Of a stretch of DNA of 46,665 nt, positions 24,835-32,889 are shown piece after piece (the first letter of the stretch is position 1; each line of letters begins with the position of its first letter). The position numbers were made by a program, and so were the translations under genes. Source of the stretch: CACZQA01 sp050943615 (GTDB taxonomy: Bacteria; Actinomycetota; Coriobacteriia; Coriobacteriales; QAMH01); assembly GCA_050943615.1 (NCBI GenBank), contig JBMNPN010000008.1:1-46665 (forward strand), in the 5' to 3' direction. The notes beneath the pieces are model-generated. The model did not search any database. It had not been told where the DNA came from and was given only the letters and a program-made list of their open reading frames with translations.

Positions 24835-26100
24835 TTATCTTCGCACAGCTACTGGCTGCCGTTCGCTTGATATGCTGGCGAATACCTTGTCGACATCTTC
24901 GACTACGCCCGAGTCGATCTTTCCCTCGCGCGCCATGTCCCGCATGATCTCCATTGTCTGCTCGTGGCTGAAGCCCTCCTTGTACGGGCGGGTTTCGGTG
25001 AGGGCCTGGTAGATGTCGACACAGGCGAGCACCCGGTCCTCGAAGCTGAGATCGCGTGCCGTCAGGCCGCGGGGGTAGCCGCTCCCGTCGAGTTTCTCGT
25101 GGTGGTTGGCGGCCCAGGTGCAGACGTCTTCCAGTCCCTCAATGCCCTGCAGCATTTTTCGGGTTGCGATCACGTGCTGCTCCATTACCTCGAACTCCTG
25201 ATTGTTGAGGCGGGTGGGCTTGTTGAGCGTCTCGTCGGGCAGGATGAGCTTACCGATGTCGTGGAGCGCACCGGCAAAGGAAAAGCGCAGCGTCTTGTCA
25301 TCGTCCCACTTGTAGTGTGCGGCCATTGCACGTGCTTTGTTTGCCACGCCGACAGAATGATCCTTCGTGTACGAAGACTTCCAGTCGACGATTCGTACAA
25401 CAAAGCCTGCAACTGCCCCGACCTGCTGCGCGCTGTAGTCTTTAGGCTCGAAGCTGAGCGCGTCCTCAAGTGCTCCCTGTGCGCCCCGCTCCTGGAACAG
25501 CTGCACGTCTTCGAATGTCACCTTGTCCTTGAAGCACGAGACGATTTCCCGGGAAAAGGCCTTGTCCTCGTTCAAGACGACCCAGTTTCTCAATTCATCG
25601 AAACCGTCTTTCGAAAGCGTCGCAAGGTCGAAATTGACATCGATTCGATCGACGAGGTGCAAGATCTTCGAGCGAAAGTCAACCTGAGAGGGAGAGAGCC
25701 CGAGCGGTCCGGTTCCATCGGCGCGTTCGTGGTGTGCGAGCACGACGTCTTTGACATCTCCGTGGAAGGGCAGAGGGGCAACGTTCTTCTCTCCGAGCAG
25801 GACATGTGTGTCGACGCCGCTGACGTGCGCCCCGTTTCTCGCGACCATCATGAAGCGGTCGCCGCGGGATCTGGCGTCGCGTTCGTTTCTCTCGAATTCT
25901 GCGACGGCGTTGTCGTGGAGCAGGGCGCAGGCAACGAGGTCCTCGAGCTCATCATGGGTGGCATCGAGGCGCAGTGCCATGAGCGCGAGCATGCATGCCA
26001 CACGTCTGCCATGTCCGGGCTCAGCTCCGGTTGCATCATGTTCGACGATATCGAGCGCCCTTGAAACGGGAAACAGGAATTCCATGTAGTTGAAACGCAC
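24835..26100 (-). CDS. Tandem HD-GYP domain c-di-GMP phosphodiesterase-like protein
   Basis: 421 residues with two HD-GYP-like domains and no membrane segment. The N-terminal one (about 5-155) keeps LLHD and HHERADGTGPLGL but lacks other canonical residues. The C-terminal one (about 230-415) is complete: DHSVGVANKARAMA, ALHDIGKLILP, EQHV, and NHHEKLDGSGYPRGL (the GYP signature). HD-GYP proteins hydrolyse c-di-GMP. GTG 26100 is preferred: GAAGGA lies 6 bases upstream, and HD-GYP proteins start with this FLFPVSRALDIVE helix. ATG 26085 is the alternative. The frame remains open upstream into the next gene, which is coincidental. It converges on pilD. Confidence 0.88.
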   Translation of the reverse strand: MRFNYMEFLFPVSRALDIVEHDATGAEPGHGRRVACMLALMALRLDATHDELEDLVACALLHDNAVAEFERNERDARSRGDRFMMVARNGAHVSGVDTHVLLGEKNVAPLPFHGDVKDVVLAHHERADGTGPLGLSPSQVDFRSKILHLVDRIDVNFDLATLSKDGFDELRNWVVLNEDKAFSREIVSCFKDKVTFEDVQLFQERGAQGALEDALSFEPKDYSAQQVGAVAGFVVRIVDWKSSYTKDHSVGVANKARAMAAHYKWDDDKTLRFSFAGALHDIGKLILPDETLNKPTRLNNQEFEVMEQHVIATRKMLQGIEGLEDVCTWAANHHEKLDGSGYPRGLTARDLSFEDRVLACVDIYQALTETRPYKEGFSHEQTMEIMRDMAREGKIDSGVVEDVDKVFASISSERQPVAVRR

Positions 26101-26189
26101 GTGCAGTCCTTCGTTGCGAGCCCTTTGGCCGTGTCGAGCGAATAATCCGTGAGGCCAGTATAGCCTATTGCCTGCAGAAAATAAGACTT

Positions 26190-26216
26190 TATTTACATTA
26201 GTAAATAATGAACTGT
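26190..26216. promoter_or_regulatory. Palindromic TTTAC motif upstream of the HD-GYP gene
   Basis: TTTAC-ATTA-GTAAA (26192-26205) is a perfect 5-bp dyad in an AT-rich gap between the two minus-strand signalling genes. The flank TTTATTTACATTAGT and the following GAACTG recur at 29937-29962, 3.7 kb away. Candidate operator or promoter element; the binding protein is unknown. Confidence 0.45.
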
Positions 26217-26281
26217 ATACGTGTGCTCTTACAACGAGAAATCGACCATCTCGGACGGTTATCGCTCCTGCAGTCAAAGCG

Positions 26282-29077
26282 TCAGGGCTGATCGTCTTGG
26301 GATTGGTGCATTTCCAGTTTGTTCTTGTACATGTTGCGGTCGGCCTCAGATAGAAGGGGGTCGGGATTGTTGATGGGAGCGACGACCACACTGTGGCCGA
26401 GGGCGATGCTGATCTGCTCTTTCTCGAACTTGTCTTGTGCGCGCTCGAGTTGCTCAAGGCCGTCTTCGCCCTCTTCGAGTTCAAAGGTCATGACGAACTC
26501 GTCGCCACCGAGTCTGAAGACATGGCCGCGCCCTGCAATCTCGACCATCGCCTTTCCCGTTTGAACGATCAGAGCATCACCAGCCTCGTGCCCCAGGGTA
26601 TCGTTGACTTCCTTTAAGTTGTTGATATCACCGAAGATTACCTCGATTCGCGTGCCTCGTTTCAAGCTGCGGACATAGCTTTCGAGTCCACGGCGGTTGA
26701 GGATGCCAGTAAGGTCATCTCGCATGCTCAGATCACCGAGGCGCGATACGATGTCTCTGTTGCGCAGCATTATGGCGATGAATCGTGCCGCGATCGTGAT
26801 TTGCGAAATAATTGACTTGAATATGCTCGGGTCGGGATTTTCGCATAAGAACAGCCCTAAAGGCTTACCGTCCAGCTCGAGAGGGGCGCTGATGAGGCTC
26901 AGCGTGCTGCTTGCATTCAGGTGCGAAAAGACCCTGTCGTCGAGGATGTCAGCTTGGCTGATGTCGGCAATCATGCGAAGACCACCCTGCACGGACAGTC
27001 CGTCGAGAAAGTCGATACAGGCAAAGCCGTCTTTTTCGAGAAGCGACTGCCTGCTCTCATTGCTTGCAGCATCCCACTCGTAGGTAATTGAGGCCGCCTC
27101 ATCATCGCTGTGCTCGATGATGTAGCTCCTGTCGGCTCCGATGCCCTTGCCAATTCCCTCTATGAACTCCTTGATGCCAGTGTCGCTATCGGGCTCCCCG
27201 AGCGCGTGTGCGAGTAACTGGTCAAGGCTATCAGCTAAGCTGAAATCGCCGGTGCCGGACTCTGCTGCTGCGCTTTCGCTGCTTTTCGCTGCGCTGTCCT
27301 TCTCGCCGGCGTCGTGTGGTTGAGATTGAGCAGGGGAGCTGCTGTTTTCGGTCCTTGTTACCTGTTTCTTCTCCGTGGTAAATGGCTGCTTTCCGTCCAA
27401 GCTGCACGTGGTCGCAAAGCAGCTTTCGAAACTTCCCGGCTCCCCAAAATAGAATCCCTGGATAGCATCGCAGGATGTCTGTCTGAGGAACTGCACCTGT
27501 TCGATGGTCTCGGAGCCCTCGATGACCGTATAGCATCCGAGTTCTCTTGAGAGCTCTGAAAGCGAGCGCAGAATGGCCTTTCCCCGCTGCCCGAGCATTC
27601 CAAGCAACGATGCGTCGAGCTTGACGCCGTCGAACGTATGGTCTTTGAGAATGTGCAGCGAGGCATAGCCGCTGCCGAAATCATCGAGCCAGACCGAAAA
27701 TCCCGCTTCCTGGAACTGAGACATTTGCCGTGCGGCCTCGGCCTCGTTCACGAGAATAGTCGACTCGGTGATCTCGGGCCTCAGAAGGTGGTGGGGGATT
27801 GCATATTGTTCGGTCAGCCGGATGACGGTTTCGAAAAGATACGAGCTTGAAAAGTCGCTGCGCGAGAGGTTGAAGGAGACGGGCAGCACGGGGGCGTTCT
27901 CGTCAAGGCGCTCCCTGAGCTTTTTGCAGATGCTCTCGATGATGAAGGCGTCGAGTCTGTGGACCGTCTGGCTGCCTTCGAGCGTTGGTATGAACAGGCT
28001 AGGTGGGATAATGCCGAACGTCGGGTCATTCCAGCGGGCCAGTGCTTCCATGGCGCAGGGGATGCCGGATTGAGCGTCGACGATCGGCTGGTATAGAACT
28101 TGGATGTGCCCGAGCCTGATCGCCTCGTCGAGCTGGGCGCCGATCCCCCTCTTCTTGCTGAGGAGGCTTTCGATGTCATTGCTGTAGACCATGACATGGC
28201 GGTTCTCGTCTGCTTCGATGAGCTCGCAGGCGAGCTTTGCCTGGCTGCAGATGACGTCGGGCGGATCGCTTTGCTCGTCGTCGATGAGTCGGATGCCGAT
28301 TTTGCAGTCGATGTCGTCAGACAGAACTCTGTCGATTTCCTCGTAGAGCTTGCTTGTCTTCCCGTACAGGTCCTCATATCCCGCCAGCACCACGAAGTTG
28401 TCTTCGCCAAAGCGCGAGACAAGTGCTCCGGGAAGCTGGGTCGTAAGCACCTTAGCGACGTCGAGCAGAACGGCATCGGCCTCCTGGAATCCAAGGCGCA
28501 TGTTGTAGAACATGAATCCCACGAGGTTGATGTAGGCGACAGCCCAGGTCCTCGAGGGATCGTTTCCAAAGGCACCACCTGCGAGCACGTCGAGGAACGG
28601 GCGTTTCGTTATCAGACCGGTCAAGGAATCGATGCTTCCAGCGCTCTGCGTCTGCTCGGGGTCTTTGGGTATGGCGATTGAAAGGTGGAGCAGCGATTCG
28701 GCCCCAGCGTAGCGTGCGGTTCTTCCGAACCCGTAAGCGCTGATATGCTCGCCAGTACGGGTCGTAAGCGTGAGCTCGACATCACGAAAGATGTCGTTTT
28801 CCCTGTGTGCTCGCCTTTTCAGTGCCTCGATTGTCACAAGTGCAGTCTTTGGCGCGAGTATGCCAGCAAGTGTTCCCGAGGTGAGCTCCTTGAGCTCGTT
28901 GACGCTCTTGTAGCCGAGCAGTAGGAGCGCCTTTCGGTTCGCGTAGACGATTTCCATGTCCCCGCGCATGCTGCAGACGATGAGGGGCTCATGAGAATTT
29001 GCGTTGTACAGATCGGGAAATCCCGCTGATGCTCCGCTACCTCTATTCTCATATCCCCTGATTTGGTCTGCTGGCAT
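26282..29077 (-). CDS. PAS-GGDEF-EAL-GAF-GGDEF c-di-GMP signalling protein
   Basis: About 931 residues. Order: PAS-like sensor (25-140), degenerate GGDEF (150-300, signature FGEDNF), EAL (320-545), a Ser/Glu-rich linker (560-620), GAF-like sensor (630-765) and a C-terminal GGDEF (785-925). The last keeps FRLGGDEFVM and DDLTGILNRRG, so it should make c-di-GMP. No RxxD inhibitory site is seen upstream of it. The EAL domain keeps EALARW, SFNLSR, EITES, DDFGSG and VKLDAS, with EGSET for EGVET, so it may be active. ATG 29077 is preferred (AAGGA 9 bases upstream). ATG 29116 is in frame but has no ribosome site. Likely a bifunctional cyclase/phosphodiesterase beside the pilus locus. Confidence 0.9.
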   Translation of the reverse strand: MPADQIRGYENRGSGASAGFPDLYNANSHEPLIVCSMRGDMEIVYANRKALLLLGYKSVNELKELTSGTLAGILAPKTALVTIEALKRRAHRENDIFRDVELTLTTRTGEHISAYGFGRTARYAGAESLLHLSIAIPKDPEQTQSAGSIDSLTGLITKRPFLDVLAGGAFGNDPSRTWAVAYINLVGFMFYNMRLGFQEADAVLLDVAKVLTTQLPGALVSRFGEDNFVVLAGYEDLYGKTSKLYEEIDRVLSDDIDCKIGIRLIDDEQSDPPDVICSQAKLACELIEADENRHVMVYSNDIESLLSKKRGIGAQLDEAIRLGHIQVLYQPIVDAQSGIPCAMEALARWNDPTFGIIPPSLFIPTLEGSQTVHRLDAFIIESICKKLRERLDENAPVLPVSFNLSRSDFSSSYLFETVIRLTEQYAIPHHLLRPEITESTILVNEAEAARQMSQFQEAGFSVWLDDFGSGYASLHILKDHTFDGVKLDASLLGMLGQRGKAILRSLSELSRELGCYTVIEGSETIEQVQFLRQTSCDAIQGFYFGEPGSFESCFATTCSLDGKQPFTTEKKQVTRTENSSSPAQSQPHDAGEKDSAAKSSESAAAESGTGDFSLADSLDQLLAHALGEPDSDTGIKEFIEGIGKGIGADRSYIIEHSDDEAASITYEWDAASNESRQSLLEKDGFACIDFLDGLSVQGGLRMIADISQADILDDRVFSHLNASSTLSLISAPLELDGKPLGLFLCENPDPSIFKSIISQITIAARFIAIMLRNRDIVSRLGDLSMRDDLTGILNRRGLESYVRSLKRGTRIEVIFGDINNLKEVNDTLGHEAGDALIVQTGKAMVEIAGRGHVFRLGGDEFVMTFELEEGEDGLEQLERAQDKFEKEQISIALGHSVVVAPINNPDPLLSEADRNMYKNKLEMHQSQDDQP

Positions 29078-29133
29078 GTTTGGGTGTCCTTGTTCATCGA
29101 TTAAGCTGCAGTTCATTTTGCTAGGCTACGTAT

Positions 29134-29159
29134 TTTACTTAATTTTTCACTAAAGTAAA
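29134..29159. promoter_or_regulatory. TTTACTT inverted repeat upstream of the GGDEF/EAL gene
   Basis: TTTACTT (29134-29140) and AAGTAAA (29153-29159) form a perfect 7-bp dyad with a 12-base spacer. Read on the gene strand, 29145-29159 is TTTACTTTAGTGAAA, similar to the motif upstream of the HD-GYP gene. Likely part of this gene's promoter or operator. Confidence 0.45.
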
Positions 29160-29267
29160 TCAATTCAATACAAACATTGTCGCGTCTTTATCGAGGAACC
29201 CCCTTGTCTCTTGCTACGTTTTATACTCAAATGTGCACGGCACAGGAGCTTCGAGCAAGGAGGGCTA

Positions 29268-29813
29268 ATGGGACTTGAGATCACCGTGTTGACGGGAAGC
29301 CCGCGTAAAGAGGGCAACACGTTTGCGCTTACCGATGCGTTTGCGGAGGCCGCGCGCAAAGCCGGCCACGAGATTACGCGCTTCGATACCGCGTTCATGG
29401 ACATCAAGGGCTGCAAAGCCTGTATGGGCTGTTTCAAGACCCACAGCTTGTGCGTGCAAAAAGACGATTTCTCCCAAATGACCGATACGATTGAGTCTGC
29501 AGACGTCCTCGTCTTTTCTGCGCCCGTCTACTTCTACTCGTTTCCTGCTCAGATCAAGGCAGCGCTCGACCGGACGTTCTGCTTTGCGGGGGCGCAGCGC
29601 AGCCTCGCCGGCAAACGCTATGCGGTCCTTAGCTGCTGCGAGGAGGCAGACCCCGGCGTGTTCGATGGAATTGTGAAACCGCTCGAGCGGGTCGCTCGGC
29701 TTTGCAAGTGGGAGCTTGCGGGAACGGTTCTCGTGAACAGCGTCAACGAAATCGGTGATATCGATAAGACCGACGGCTGCAAGCGAGCAGCCGCTCTTGC
29801 ACGTTCTCTCTAG
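29268..29813 (+). CDS. Iron-sulfur flavoprotein-type NAD(P)H-dependent FMN oxidoreductase
   Basis: 181 residues with a flavodoxin-like fold. N-terminal FMN-binding loop TVLTGSPRKEGNT, then a compact cysteine motif GCKACMGCFKTHSLC (C-x2-C-x2-C-x6-C) as in archaeal-type iron-sulfur flavoproteins, and FSAPVYFYSFPAQIKAALDR, the second flavin loop. It probably carries FMN plus a 4Fe-4S cluster and shuttles electrons. The partner is unknown. ATG 29268 has AGGAGG just upstream; the frame extends to 29211 without a better start. It faces away from the GGDEF/EAL gene and precedes the ArsR-NifX gene. Confidence 0.88.
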   Translation: MGLEITVLTGSPRKEGNTFALTDAFAEAARKAGHEITRFDTAFMDIKGCKACMGCFKTHSLCVQKDDFSQMTDTIESADVLVFSAPVYFYSFPAQIKAALDRTFCFAGAQRSLAGKRYAVLSCCEEADPGVFDGIVKPLERVARLCKWELAGTVLVNSVNEIGDIDKTDGCKRAAALARSL

Positions 29814-30121
29814 AAGCGAGTTTTCGACGTCCGCTGTCATGAGCTGGTGCCATACCATGGGGGAGCGGCTCGACACGGGTGCCTCCAATTTCTTTTTCAT
29901 TTGTATCGGAATATTCGTGGTTTGTAACAAAATATTTATTTACATTAGTTAAAATAGAACTGAAGTAAATCTGATGCGGCCTTGCCACGTGATTGGAGGT
30001 AGATGCGTTCTCATCGGTCTTTATATCCTCTTGAACAGGTGCCGCAATATCTGATTAAGTAACGACTGAAATAAATCTTCAAAATCTCTTTTCATGACCG
30101 AGAAAGAGTTGTATTATCCAC
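29814..30121. promoter_or_regulatory. AT-rich intergenic region with TTTAC motif pair
   Basis: No gene. TTTACATTAGTTAAA lies at 29939-29953 on the plus strand, and TTTACTTCAGT lies on the minus strand at 29959-29969. The stretch 29937-29962 matches 26189-26216 in 15 consecutive bases plus a downstream GAACTG. A TATTAT box at 30112-30117 is a plausible -10 for the ArsR-type gene. The region carries an independent promoter for the next gene. Confidence 0.45.
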
Positions 30122-30137
30122 TTAAGTTGGAACTTAA
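30122..30137. promoter_or_regulatory. ArsR-type operator overlapping the gene start
   Basis: TTAAGTT-GG-AACTTAA is a perfect 7-bp inverted repeat, 5 bases after the -10-like box and just before the start codon. AT-rich dyads in this position are typical autoregulatory ArsR/SmtB operators. The dyad is seen; autoregulation is inferred. Confidence 0.6.
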
Positions 30138-30153
30138 CTAAATGGTGGTTACT

Positions 30154-30921
30154 ATGAATGACCAAGAAGAACGCAACTTTGATCTCGGACTTATGCTCAA
30201 GACGCTCTCTGAGCCTACGCGTTATCAGATTGTGCAACTTCTCCTTGAGCGGCACCACTGCTCCCGTTCGCTTGCCAAGACTCTCGGCATCACCGAATCA
30301 GCTGTGTCTCAGCACATGGCGGTGCTCAAGAAGGCAGGTCTCGTCTCGAGCTATCGCCACAGCTATCACGTGCATTATTATCTCGAGTACGATGCCTTCA
30401 AGTTCATCGAATCGCAGATGGCCACATGGCTCACCTTGATGGACCAGGTCCCGAATTGCCATCAGTCCAATCCCTGCCAGTTCAAGCTGGATGACGGTAC
30501 GGTCGGCTGCCTGTACCATGTCGGACCCGAAAGCGAGGGCGATATCGGCGGCCCCATGCGAGTCGCGATTCCCAGCAATTCAGACGAGATGCTCCAGAGC
30601 AGGCGCAGCGGGCACTTCGGCAATGCTCCGTTCTTCACGATCGTCTCATACGATGACGGCATGAACATCGTCCAAGTCGAGACTGTGAAAAACGTCGACC
30701 ACACGGCCGAGGGAAGCATTGGCCTGTATGAGTTCATCATGGGGCTCAAGGTCGACTCCATCTTGACTGTGAGTTTAGGGAGGCCGCTTTTGATGCGCTT
30801 CACGGAGGGCGGAGTTGCCGTCTTTTCCGAAGGGCAGACTCCTATGGTCGGAGACGCGGCCAATTTGATTTCTCAGGGTAAGGTTAATGTTCTGACGCCT
30901 GAGGCGGTCTGTCTGAGATAG
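30154..30921 (+). CDS. ArsR-family regulator fused to a NifX/NifB-like Fe-Mo cofactor domain
   Basis: About 255 residues. The N-terminal 90 residues form an ArsR winged helix (LKTLSEPTRYQIVQLLL, SRSLAKTLGITESAVSQHM, LKKAGLVSSYR). A linker with four Cys/His candidates (NCHQSNPCQF, VGCLYH) follows. From about 130 on the sequence matches the dinitrogenase iron-molybdenum cofactor domain: MRVAIPSNSD, GHFGNAPFFTIVSYDDG, VQVETVKN, GLKVDSILTVSLGRPLLMRFTEGGVAVF. No nif genes are nearby. A metal-cluster or cofactor-sensing repressor is the natural guess. ATG 30154 has GGTGG 5 bases upstream; ATG 30142 is possible. Confidence 0.85.
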   Translation: MNDQEERNFDLGLMLKTLSEPTRYQIVQLLLERHHCSRSLAKTLGITESAVSQHMAVLKKAGLVSSYRHSYHVHYYLEYDAFKFIESQMATWLTLMDQVPNCHQSNPCQFKLDDGTVGCLYHVGPESEGDIGGPMRVAIPSNSDEMLQSRRSGHFGNAPFFTIVSYDDGMNIVQVETVKNVDHTAEGSIGLYEFIMGLKVDSILTVSLGRPLLMRFTEGGVAVFSEGQTPMVGDAANLISQGKVNVLTPEAVCLR

Positions 30922-30953
30922 GGAAACGTAGGAAAGCATTTGCCTTTGCTATG

Positions 30954-31027
30954 AACGGTCGGTTGAATTTGTGTCCTCCGAGGGGGGCGTTGGGAAGGGC
31001 ACAACGGGGTTCAACCGACCGTTTTTT
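30954..31027 (+). terminator. Long-stem terminator or attenuator
   Basis: Arms 30954-30967 (AACGGTCGGTTGAA) and 31010-31023 are perfect 14-base complements, ending in a run of six T (31022-31027). The 42-base G-rich loop is much longer than in ordinary terminators and could hold a regulatory structure controlling the next gene at 31132. Confidence 0.7.
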
Positions 31028-31072
31028 GCGACCTCGAAAGTTCTGGCAGGTCGTTGTGCTTCTCTTGTCCGG

Positions 31073-31090
31073 GTGCGTTCATAGACGCAC
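31073..31090 (+). promoter_or_regulatory. Small leader hairpin
   Basis: GTGCGT and ACGCAC are perfect 6-bp arms around TCATAG, 41 bases upstream of the ATG at 31132. No T tract follows. Possible 5' leader structure or operator; function unknown. Confidence 0.3.
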
Positions 31091-31131
31091 AATAGGATTC
31101 AACGAAAATCGAGAAATGTGGAGGAAAGCGA

Positions 31132-31952
31132 ATGCAGGAGAAACGGAATCCATGGTCGCTCTACGACGCGCTCGTCGAGGGTATTCCCGAAGATGTTCAG
31201 GTCGTCGACTACTGCTTTGGCAAGCACTGGTCGTATGTGCAGGCAGAATGCGGTATGGGCGTTGCCTTCAGCGTGACGGGTGGGGCGGTAATAGGGCAGA
31301 GCGATAACCTCAGGGGAAAGCCGCTCAAAGAGGTAGCCGAGCTGTCGCGGTCGTGGTGCTTCGAAGACGCGACGCTGGGAATGGCCGCCATAAACGCCTG
31401 GTTCGCACGCCGCGAGGTGCTTGAACCGCTGGGCGCCGTGTTCGACCGTCCCGCTTCCAGCAAGAAGGGCCGCCTCGATGCTGATGGCTTTGCGCAATAC
31501 CAGCGCCTGCTGCAGCGCCGCAACGATGAAGGCAATCCGGCAAAAGTCACCGTTGTGGGGCATTTCCCCTTTGTCGAGCGGCTCGCCGAGTACACGGAGC
31601 TCACCGTGCTCGAGCGCGCGCCACGCGATAAGTGGGACACGCCCGACCCTGCTTGCGAGTTCATCGTCCCGAGCCAGGACTTCCTGTTCACGACGGGCAT
31701 CACGCTCACGAACAAGACTGCCTATCGCCTGCTCGAGCTTGCCCGTGACGCTCATGTCATCATGCTTGGGCCCTCTGCCGTCATGAACCCGGCGCTTTTC
31801 GATTTTGGCATCGACATGCTGGCGGGAAGCATCGTGCTCGACCCCGAGAAGGCAAGCTATGCCTGCAAGGGGGGGCGAACCAAACCTTTGGGGGAAGCCT
31901 GCTCAAGTGCTCGATCAAGGCACCAGGAGCAATCGATCCGCTGCAGGCGTAA
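31132..31952 (+). CDS. DUF4213/DUF364 putative metal-chelation protein, frame changed at a G7 tract
   Basis: Up to codon 247 this is a typical DUF4213-DUF364 protein: WSLYDALVEGIPEDVQVVDYCFG at the N-terminus, SWCFEDATLGMAAINAW, then a Rossmann-like part (VTVVGHFPFVERLAEY, LTNKTAYRLLELARDAHVIMLGPSAVM, GIDMLAGSIVLDPE). PF04016 is annotated as putative heavy-metal chelation. At 31869-31875 there are seven G in a row. In the zero frame the reading continues to 32067 as an unnatural Arg/Cys/Ser tail that runs through a terminator. Shifted by -1 it reads GANQTFGGSLLKCSIKAPGA and stops at 31950-31952, before the terminator. The end given here is that of the shifted frame. ATG 31132 has GGAGGAAAG. 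Confidence 0.75.
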
Positions 31953-31978
31953 AGCGCCATCTACCATGTATCGAGCTG

Positions 31979-32018
31979 CGCGGGGTATGCAGGTGGTGCA
32001 TACCCCGCGTTGTTCTTT
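31979..32018 (+). terminator. Rho-independent terminator
   Basis: A perfect 12-bp stem, CGCGGGGTATGC and its complement (31979-31990 and 31998-32009), around AGGTGGT, followed by TTGTTCTTT. It lies 27 bases after the stop of the shifted frame of the DUF364 gene. Confidence 0.85.
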
Positions 32019-32091
32019 GCATTGTACTTTGTCTCCGGGAAATGCAAGTATCTTGTTGGTGCAATAACTGGATGCGAAAGGATATCTGAAG

Positions 32092-32853
32092 ATGGAATTG
32101 ACGGATAACGCGCGTGCGTATCGAAAGAAGTTCTTTGGCGAGGGGGATGCACCGCTTGCCACAAGCGACCCCGACTTGGTCGAGCGCTGGGAGAACTTTG
32201 CCTTCGACGAAGTTGCGGGTAGAGATGATATCGACGACAGAACGCGTTTCATGTGCATTCTAGCCGCGCTCATGGGCTGCCAGGGGAGAGAGCTTTTCGA
32301 GCAGATGGTGCCTGCGGCGCTTGCTGCCGGGCTTTCGCCTATCGAGATCAAGGAGATCGTCTACCAGGGTGTTGATTACCTCGGCATGGGGCGCGTCTAT
32401 CCTTTTGTCGAAATCGTCAATCGAGCACTCGAGAACGAGGGCATTAGCTTACCGCTCGAGTCCCAGTCCACGACGACGATGGCGACGCGCCTTTCCGCTG
32501 GCATCCAGGCGCAGGTGGATATCTTCGGCGAGGGCATGCGCGATTTCACGAAAAGCGGACCTGAGGAAAAGCGCCATATCAACGTGTGGCTCGCGGGCAA
32601 CTGCTTCGGCGACTTCTACACGCGCACAGGCCTCGACCTGCGCGAGCGCGAGCTCATCACATTCTGTTTCATTGCTGCCCAAGGTGGTTGCGAACCGCAG
32701 CTCACGGCACATGCGGCTGGCAACATGCAATGCGGAAGCGACCGCTTGTTTCTGATCGGCGTCGTCTCCCAACTCGTGCCCTATCTTGGCTATCCGCGCT
32801 CGCTCAATGCGCTGAGCTGCATCGATAAGGCCGCTGAGCAGCAAAAAGAATAG
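32092..32853 (+). CDS. Double carboxymuconolactone-decarboxylase-like (AhpD fold) protein
   Basis: 253 residues made of two CMD/AhpD-like helical domains. The first (about 25-115) has DRTRFMCILAALMGCQGRELFEQMVPAALAAG then EIKEIVYQGVDYLGMGR. The second (about 135-245) has DLRERELITFCFIAAQGGCEPQLTAHAAGNM. Neither has the CxxC pair of AhpD peroxidase partners; each keeps one Cys. The order suggests a stand-alone decarboxylase-like or dehydrogenase-linked enzyme of the type common in gut anaerobes. The reaction is unknown. ATG 32092 has AAAGGA upstream; the DUF364 terminator separates it from the preceding gene. Confidence 0.85.
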   Translation: MELTDNARAYRKKFFGEGDAPLATSDPDLVERWENFAFDEVAGRDDIDDRTRFMCILAALMGCQGRELFEQMVPAALAAGLSPIEIKEIVYQGVDYLGMGRVYPFVEIVNRALENEGISLPLESQSTTTMATRLSAGIQAQVDIFGEGMRDFTKSGPEEKRHINVWLAGNCFGDFYTRTGLDLRERELITFCFIAAQGGCEPQLTAHAAGNMQCGSDRLFLIGVVSQLVPYLGYPRSLNALSCIDKAAEQQKE

Positions 32854-32889
32854 GTGCGCTCATCTGCATGGAGACGAGCGCGTCGTGTC

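Noticed and set aside
24964..26064. 366-codon plus-strand frame opposite the HD-GYP gene
   Set aside because: Antisense shadow. The minus strand encodes canonical HD-GYP motifs; no ribosome site or family for the plus frame.
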